NCBI GenBank assembly: GCA_030263595.1
Contig: SZPG01000019.1
Location: 1 to 36,245, forward strand
Length of the DNA: 36,245 nucleotides
Source: Chloroflexi bacterium CFX6
Lineage (GTDB): Bacteria > Chloroflexota > Anaerolineae > Anaerolineales > Villigracilaceae
Direction of reading: 5' to 3'
Part shown: piece by piece, positions 32,675 through 36,245 of the stretch
How positions within the stretch are numbered: position 1 is the first letter of the stretch
Layout: each line of letters begins with the position of its first letter
Notes under the pieces: generated by a model
What the model was told of the DNA's origin: nothing
The model's input: only the letters and a program-made list of their open reading frames with translations
The model's database searches: none
Program-made: the position numbers and the translations under genes

Positions 32675-32760
32675 GTCATTGCGAGCCCAGGCGCAGCGAG
32701 TGGCGAAGCGATCTCCGCAACAACAGGGGGATTGCTTCGGACTGGCGCCCTCGCGATGAC
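32675..32760. repeat. MITE-like dispersed repeat, copy 2
   Basis: The 86-base element starts GTCATTGCGAG and ends CTCGCGATGAC, with internal GGGGGATTGCTTCG. Ends and core match copy 1 at 23030-23142. It lies between the DUF4870-like gene and the peptidase gene. Confidence 0.78.
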
Positions 32761-32774
32761 GAGGAGTAATAAAC

Positions 32775-33596
32775 ATGAAAATCCTGATCGCAGTTGACAT
32801 GGAAGGCATCACAGGCGTGACGACGTGGGAGCAGGTCACGCCGGGACATGCGGAGTACGCGCGTTTCCGCAAATTGATGACGCAGGACGTGAACGCCGCG
32901 ATCCGCGGGGCGCTGGAGGGGGGCGCGGAGGAGGTTATCGTGGCGGACGGTCATTGGGACGGGTCGAACATTCTGATCGAGGAACTGGATCCGCGCGCGC
33001 GGTTGAACAGCGGTTCGCCTTCTCCGTTTTCGATGATGCAGGGAATTGACGAGTCGGTGGACGGCGTTTTCTTCGTCGGGTATCACGCGCGCAATGGAAC
33101 CCCGAACGCGATCCTCGATCATACGTGGTCGTCGAAAACGGTTGCCAATGTCTGGCTGAACGATATTTTGACCGGGGAATATGGTTTGAATGCGGCATTG
33201 GCGGGTCATTTCGGCGTACCTGTCGTCATGACATCCGGCGACCGGACGGCTTGCGCGCAGATCGTCGAATTGCTGGGCGATGTTGAGACGGCGGTCGTCA
33301 AACAGGCGAGCGGGCGTTTTGCCGCGCAATGTCTGCCCCCGGAGGCGACGCGGGAGATGATCTTCGAAGCGGCGTCCCGCGCGGTGGAGAGGCTGGCGGA
33401 GGGCGATGCGCCCGATCCGTTCGCGCTGGATACACCGGTGCGCGTGATGGTGGAGTTTTCCGCTTCGGACATGGCGGACAGGGCTTCGATGATTCCGTTC
33501 ACGGGACGCGAGGGGACGCGCGTTACGCTCACGGCAGAGGAGATGGTGTCCGCGTATGAGGGCTTCCGCGCCATGGTGACGCTGGCAATGGGATGA
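32775..33596 (+). CDS. dppA: M55 family D-aminopeptidase
   Basis: The 273-residue protein matches DppA in length and in metal-site residues: VDMEG (D8, E10), ADGHWDG (H60), VGYHARNG (H104) and LTGEYGLNA (E135, equivalent to E133 in the Bacillus enzyme). The catalytic-His segment is LDHTW (H116). DppA releases N-terminal D-amino acids, especially from D-Ala-containing dipeptides and cell-wall fragments, and forms a decameric ring. No signal peptide is present. A GAGGAG lies about 8 bases before the ATG at 32775. No dipeptide-transport genes lie next to it, unlike in the Bacillus dpp operon, so its substrate source here is unclear. Confidence 0.9.
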   Translation: MKILIAVDMEGITGVTTWEQVTPGHAEYARFRKLMTQDVNAAIRGALEGGAEEVIVADGHWDGSNILIEELDPRARLNSGSPSPFSMMQGIDESVDGVFFVGYHARNGTPNAILDHTWSSKTVANVWLNDILTGEYGLNAALAGHFGVPVVMTSGDRTACAQIVELLGDVETAVVKQASGRFAAQCLPPEATREMIFEAASRAVERLAEGDAPDPFALDTPVRVMVEFSASDMADRASMIPFTGREGTRVTLTAEEMVSAYEGFRAMVTLAMG

Positions 33597-33686
33597 GGGG
33601 GGAAGAGGCAATTCGAGCAGGATCAGGTTCCGGCCGGGGGCGAAGCGTCCTTTGTCTGCGCTCAGGATGGTTTGACGTCCCCTTCT

Positions 33687-33806
33687 CTGCCGTACGTTTT
33701 AGAAATCAGACGCGGACGAGCGCCGACGCTTCGCGCGCGGAAAATCAATTAAAAATCCGCGTTTTCTGCGCTCGTCCGCGTCCACTTAAGTGGGCTTGTA
33801 CGGCAG
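33687..33806. repeat. Nested inverted-repeat element in the long gap
   Basis: The outer arms CTGCCGTAC (33687-33695) and GTACGGCAG (33798-33806) and the inner arms GACGCGGACGAGCGC (33709-33723) and GCGCTCGTCCGCGTC (33768-33782) are all exact complements. The 120-base unit could form a long cruciform or mRNA hairpin. Bases 33597-33686 hold only a decayed repeat resembling the one at 19136-19162. Confidence 0.75.
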
Positions 33807-33840
33807 CGAAACGTCCCCCAAAATTCCTCCCTCGAAAAGA

Positions 33841-33868
33841 TTGACATCGCGTCAATAGCCGTTACAAT
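33841..33868 (+). promoter_or_regulatory. Sigma-70-type promoter ahead of the SET leader
   Basis: TTGACA (33841-33846), a 16-base spacer and TACAAT (33863-33868) form a near-consensus promoter. The -35 overlaps a small inverted repeat, TTGAC-ATCGC-GTCAA. Transcription would start near 33875, about 290 bases before the SET gene. Confidence 0.7.
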
Positions 33869-33874
33869 TGCGTT

Positions 33875-34079
33875 CATCTTCGAAAAGGAGCGTTCGATAT
33901 TCCAACGACTCGCACGAGTGTGAATGAAGAAATACTTGTGCCCCTTCTATAACCTGATACGCCACGAATAAAATCTGGCTTCCGCCGCCCTCCAACTCAG
34001 ACTTGGCGAGGCGGCGGGACTGCTTAAGGTTAGCGCAGTCAACACAGTGGTTTGGAGCTGTTGTGCTTTGACTGTTTTT
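33875..34079 (+). ncRNA. Candidate structured leader or small RNA upstream of the SET gene
   Basis: The interval between the promoter and a terminator-like hairpin is about 205 bases and has no convincing gene. It holds a CCGCCGCC/GGCGGCGG hairpin (33982-34017), a GACTGC/GCAGTC hairpin (34018-34040) and the terminator at 34036-34079, whose left arm shares bases with the second hairpin. It could be a stand-alone RNA or an attenuating leader. It does not match any RNA family that I recognise. Confidence 0.45.
34036..34079 (+). terminator. Terminator/attenuator hairpin before the SET gene
   Basis: CAGTCAACACA (34036-34046) pairs with TGTG-CT-TTGACTG (34062-34074), an 11-bp stem with a two-base bulge, followed by TTTTT. 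An alternative hairpin GACTGC/GCAGTC (34018-34023 with 34035-34040) would use part of the left arm, so the two cannot form together. Confidence 0.6.
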
Positions 34080-34166
34080 GTTTGTCGGTTTTCCGATGTG
34101 TAGTCCCTTTGGCGCGCGTTGCCAAAGATATTCCGGGCGAAATGCCTCGCAAAAAGAAAGGAAAGA

Positions 34167-34697
34167 ATGAGCGGTCAATTTTATTCCCATCTTAACCCGA
34201 AGTGCGATTCGGGCGTGTTCGAAGAAAAAGGCGGATGCGGCGTGTTTGCCCGCGAGCCGATCCATAAAGGCGAGTTGATCTGCCTGTGGGGCGGTCGTAT
34301 TGTGGCTGAGGACGAACTCGACCCCAATATGGAGTTTTTTACCCAGCGCATCCTCCAGATCGAGGAAGGTCTCTACCTGGAGGCGCCCCTGCCGCTCGAA
34401 CCCACCGATTGTTTCAACCATTCCTGCGAACCCAATGCAGGCTTTACCGGGCAGATCGGTCTCATCGCCATGCGCGACATCCACGCGGGCGAGGAGATCA
34501 CCTTCGATTACGCCATGTGCGACGGCTCGGACTACGACGAGTTCGATTGTTATTGCGGCAGCCCCAATTGCCGCGGACGCGTCAAAGGCACGGATTGGGC
34601 GAATCCCGAACTATGGGAGAAATACGACCGTTACTTCATGCCCTATCTCGCCAGGCGCATCGAGAAACTCAGAACGAAGGTGCATGTGATCGCATGA
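34167..34697 (+). CDS. SET-domain protein lysine methyltransferase
   Basis: The 176-residue protein has a complete small SET domain with post-SET zinc motif. Visible motifs are GCGVFAREPIHKGELI (residues 23-38, S-adenosylmethionine-binding GxG strand), NHSCEPNA (84-91, knot motif I), GEEITFDYA (108-116, knot motif II with the catalytic Tyr115), and CYCGSPNCRG (128-137), whose three Cys with the NHSC Cys would bind zinc. It would transfer methyl groups to a lysine of some protein; target unknown. Bacterial SET proteins occur widely, including outside pathogens. AAGGA lies 5-6 bases before the ATG at 34167. The upstream leader suggests controlled expression. An intrinsic terminator follows. Confidence 0.9.
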   Translation: MSGQFYSHLNPKCDSGVFEEKGGCGVFAREPIHKGELICLWGGRIVAEDELDPNMEFFTQRILQIEEGLYLEAPLPLEPTDCFNHSCEPNAGFTGQIGLIAMRDIHAGEEITFDYAMCDGSDYDEFDCYCGSPNCRGRVKGTDWANPELWEKYDRYFMPYLARRIEKLRTKVHVIA

Positions 34698-34703
34698 AGC
34701 CGG

Positions 34704-34738
34704 AACGGATTGCACGGTACAATTGTGCGATCCGTTTT
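34704..34738 (+). terminator. Rho-independent terminator after the SET gene
   Basis: AACGGATTGCAC (34704-34715) and GTGCGATCCGTT (34725-34736) form a 12-bp stem with one G-T pair and a 9-base loop, followed by a short T-run, TTAT. Confidence 0.8.
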
Positions 34739-34753
34739 ATGTTTGCCGCAAAA

Positions 34754-34807
34754 CGTCCCGAAGGTTTCCCTGAACATCCGGGCTGAGTCGCTCGAACCTT
34801 CGGGACG
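34754..34807. repeat. CGTCCCGAAGGTT hairpin, second copy
   Basis: CGTCCCGAAGGTT (34754-34766) and AACCTTCGGGACG (34795-34807) are exact complements around a 28-base loop. The arm shares CGTCCCGAAG with the 16-bp hairpin at 13435-13473, and a degenerate relative lies around 15140-15185. It stands just before the ATG of the last gene, so it could also act as a second terminator. Confidence 0.6.
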
Positions 34808-34819
34808 CTGCTTCTCTTC

Positions 34820-36245
34820 ATGTTCAAATCCTTTGCATTCCGAATTTACGTCGTTGCGCTTATCCTGCACCTGATCCCCGTCCTCCTCACGCGCGATCTG
34901 GGAATCGGACTCGACGACATGTTCCAGTATGATATGCTGGCGCGCAGTCTCGCGCAGGGAAATGGATTCCGCTGGTACGCGCAGGCAGACCTCGACCGCT
35001 TCGCCTCTTTCCTGACCTTCGACCTGTCCAGCCTCGAGAAGTATGATCCACGCCTCGGCATTCCCACCTCGTTCCGCGCGCCGCTCTACCCGGTCTTTCT
35101 TGCCCTCGTTTATTTCATCAATGGAATTGATCCCTCCCGCTTCTTCGCCGCGCGGCTGGCTCAGGCGATCTTCCTGGGCGCGCCCCTCGCGCCGTTGACT
35201 TATTTCGCGGCAAAGCGTCTCTTATCCCAACCATCCACTTTCCTCTCTCCATATTCCACAACTTTAGAAAGTGGAAAGCATGCCCTCCCGAGAGAGCATC
35301 GGGACCATGTGAGCGCAGTCGAAGCGTGGAAAGAACGCGCCGCCCGCCTCTCCGCCTGGATCGTCGCCGCGTACCCGCTCCTCCTCGTGTATCCCCTCGG
35401 TCTCGGAACCGAAAATCCCTTCTTCATTCTCCTCCTCGCCTCTTTCCTCTTTCTCCTCAAATTCCACGAACGACCGAATTCTCTTAATTCCCTACTTCTC
35501 GGTCTCTTTCTTTCTCTCACCGCCCTCACCCGCTCCGTCATCCTTCTCTTCGCCCTCGCCGCGTTCTGCCTCCTGCTTTACTGGCATGGCAAACGCGCAA
35601 TTCTCTCGATCCTCTCCTTCTCCCTTATCGTCACTCCCTGGGTCGTCCGCAACTCGCTTCTTCATCACAAACCGACCGGCATCGAAACCTCGATGGGATA
35701 CAACCTGTACCTCGGCTATCACCCGCAGGGAAACGGCTCCTTCGTCTTCGGTCCGTCGCTGGATCTGTTGACCATCCTCGACGACGCCGAACGCGACCGC
35801 ATCGGCACACAGAAGGCGCTCGAATTCATCCAGGCACGGCCCGAACGATTCGTTCCGCTTGCGATCAATCGCCTCGGCTTTTTCTTCGGTCTCGAAAAGC
35901 GCGTCCTGATGTATTTCTACTCGAACAACATCGTCGGCTACGTTTCGCTCCCGCTGTTGTTGACGATCTCCGCCATCCTGCTTTTGCCGTTCGTCCTCAT
36001 CTCCGCCTCCGCCGCGCTGGGACTATCGCTTTTGCGGTGGGCGCCTCAGACTTGCTTCCTTGCCCTCCTCCTGATTTGCTACACCCTCCCGCACGTGTTC
36101 ATCCTCTCCGAAGATCGTTTCCACCTTGCGCTCGTGCCATACATCGCCATCCTCGCCGCGCAGTTCTGGGTGAATGGATTCGGCGCGCTGTCCGTCCGTT
36201 GGAGCGAATCCCAAACCGGCAAAATTCTCGTAATCCTCTCGATCC
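34820..36245 (+). CDS. GT-C fold membrane glycosyltransferase, partial
   Basis: The frame from the ATG at 34820 stays open for 475 codons to the window end. It starts MFKSFAFRIYVVALILHLIP, a first membrane helix, followed by LGIGLDDMFQYDMLARSLAQ, with a DD pair at the position used for metal and lipid-phosphate donor binding in GT39/GT83-like enzymes. FRAPLYPVFLALVYF and about nine further helices follow. Residues 150-168 (ESGKHALPREHRDHVSAVE) and the preceding dozen or so are encoded by a dispersed repeat and fall in a loop between two helices. No clear Shine-Dalgarno is seen, so the start is uncertain. The sugar and acceptor are unknown. It is the third such enzyme in the window. Confidence 0.8.
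   Translation, partial: MFKSFAFRIYVVALILHLIPVLLTRDLGIGLDDMFQYDMLARSLAQGNGFRWYAQADLDRFASFLTFDLSSLEKYDPRLGIPTSFRAPLYPVFLALVYFINGIDPSRFFAARLAQAIFLGAPLAPLTYFAAKRLLSQPSTFLSPYSTTLESGKHALPREHRDHVSAVEAWKERAARLSAWIVAAYPLLLVYPLGLGTENPFFILLLASFLFLLKFHERPNSLNSLLLGLFLSLTALTRSVILLFALAAFCLLLYWHGKRAILSILSFSLIVTPWVVRNSLLHHKPTGIETSMGYNLYLGYHPQGNGSFVFGPSLDLLTILDDAERDRIGTQKALEFIQARPERFVPLAINRLGFFFGLEKRVLMYFYSNNIVGYVSLPLLLTISAILLLPFVLISASAALGLSLLRWAPQTCFLALLLICYTLPHVFILSEDRFHLALVPYIAILAAQFWVNGFGALSVRWSESQTGKILVILSI
35267..35324 (-). repeat. 58-nt dispersed repeat, copy inside the glycosyltransferase gene
   Basis: Read on the minus strand this is CTTCGACTGCGCTCACATGG, then CCCGATGCTCTCTCGGGAGG to CTTTCCACTTTC, close to the intergenic copy at 10718-10775. 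On the plus strand it begins exactly at a codon boundary and keeps the frame open. Confidence 0.75.

Noticed and set aside
33593..33844. 83-residue plus-strand frame after the M55 peptidase
   Set aside because: It runs through the nested inverted repeat and overlaps the peptidase stop; composition is that of translated repeat DNA.
33924..33971. 15-codon frame starting ATGAAGAAA in the SET leader, a possible leader peptide
   Set aside because: No ribosome-binding site is visible, and no run of regulatory codons is present; too short to support.
33852..34484. Long minus-strand open frame opposite the SET gene and its leader
   Set aside because: It reads through the complement of the SET gene, has no ribosome-binding site and no recognisable domain; the plus-strand SET motifs are complete.

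Overview
The window looks like a bacterial chromosome segment, most probably from Chloroflexota (class Anaerolineae). That placement is inferred from gene content: lipoproteins and enzymes joined to bacterial SH3 repeats by Thr/Pro linkers, a giant TIR-WD40 protein, several GT-C membrane glycosyltransferases, DUF4870-type membrane proteins, and many short dispersed palindromic repeats in fairly GC-rich DNA. No rRNA, tRNA, CRISPR array, transposase or phage structural gene was seen. Coding density is high, and most genes from position 13482 to 31452 lie on the minus strand.

Layout. 1-2100 (minus): pyruvate dehydrogenase complex genes pdhA, pdhB and the first codons of the E2 gene. 2273-6701 (plus): a HEAT-repeat protein, a multi-pass membrane protein, a GNAT acetyltransferase, a four-helix membrane protein and a glycerophosphodiester phosphodiesterase. 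6772-10557 (plus): a 1261-residue protein with an N-terminal TIR domain, one membrane helix, fourteen WD40-like units, a VHL beta-like domain and a C-terminal jelly-roll-like region. 10558-10921: no gene; 8-bp tandem repeats, a 58-nt dispersed repeat and a long pyrimidine tract. 10922-13408: nitroreductase (minus), acetylpolyamine amidohydrolase/HDAC-family enzyme and an SH3 lipoprotein (both plus).

13482-20269 (all minus) is an unusual cluster: a small SH3 protein, a 233-residue unknown, a translationally coupled pair of unknowns (378 and 332 residues, the second with two membrane helices), a protealysin-type M4 metalloprotease with its own promoter, an emfourin-like protease inhibitor, a terminator, and a GH25 muramidase with four SH3 domains. 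None has an obvious signal peptide. 20332-31452 (all minus) is a long co-directional run: acyl-CoA dehydrogenase, GT39-like glycosyltransferase, MDR dehydrogenase, a second GT-C enzyme, a small membrane protein, the carboxyltransferase, biotin carboxylase and biotin carrier subunits of an acyl-CoA (probably propionyl-CoA) carboxylase, and a CYTH protein. 31744-36245 (plus): a duplicated DUF4870-like membrane protein, an M55 D-aminopeptidase, a SET-domain methyltransferase behind a long structured leader, and the start of a third GT-C glycosyltransferase that runs off the window.

The most noteworthy points are the TIR/WD40/VHL protein, whose VHL-like domain keeps the aromatic/His residues that form the hydroxyproline pocket in human pVHL; the protealysin-emfourin-muramidase-SH3 cluster; the promoter, alternative hairpins and terminator ahead of the SET gene; and dispersed repeats that sit in frame inside at least three protein-coding genes. 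All functional statements come from reading the sequence and from family knowledge; no database search was run.
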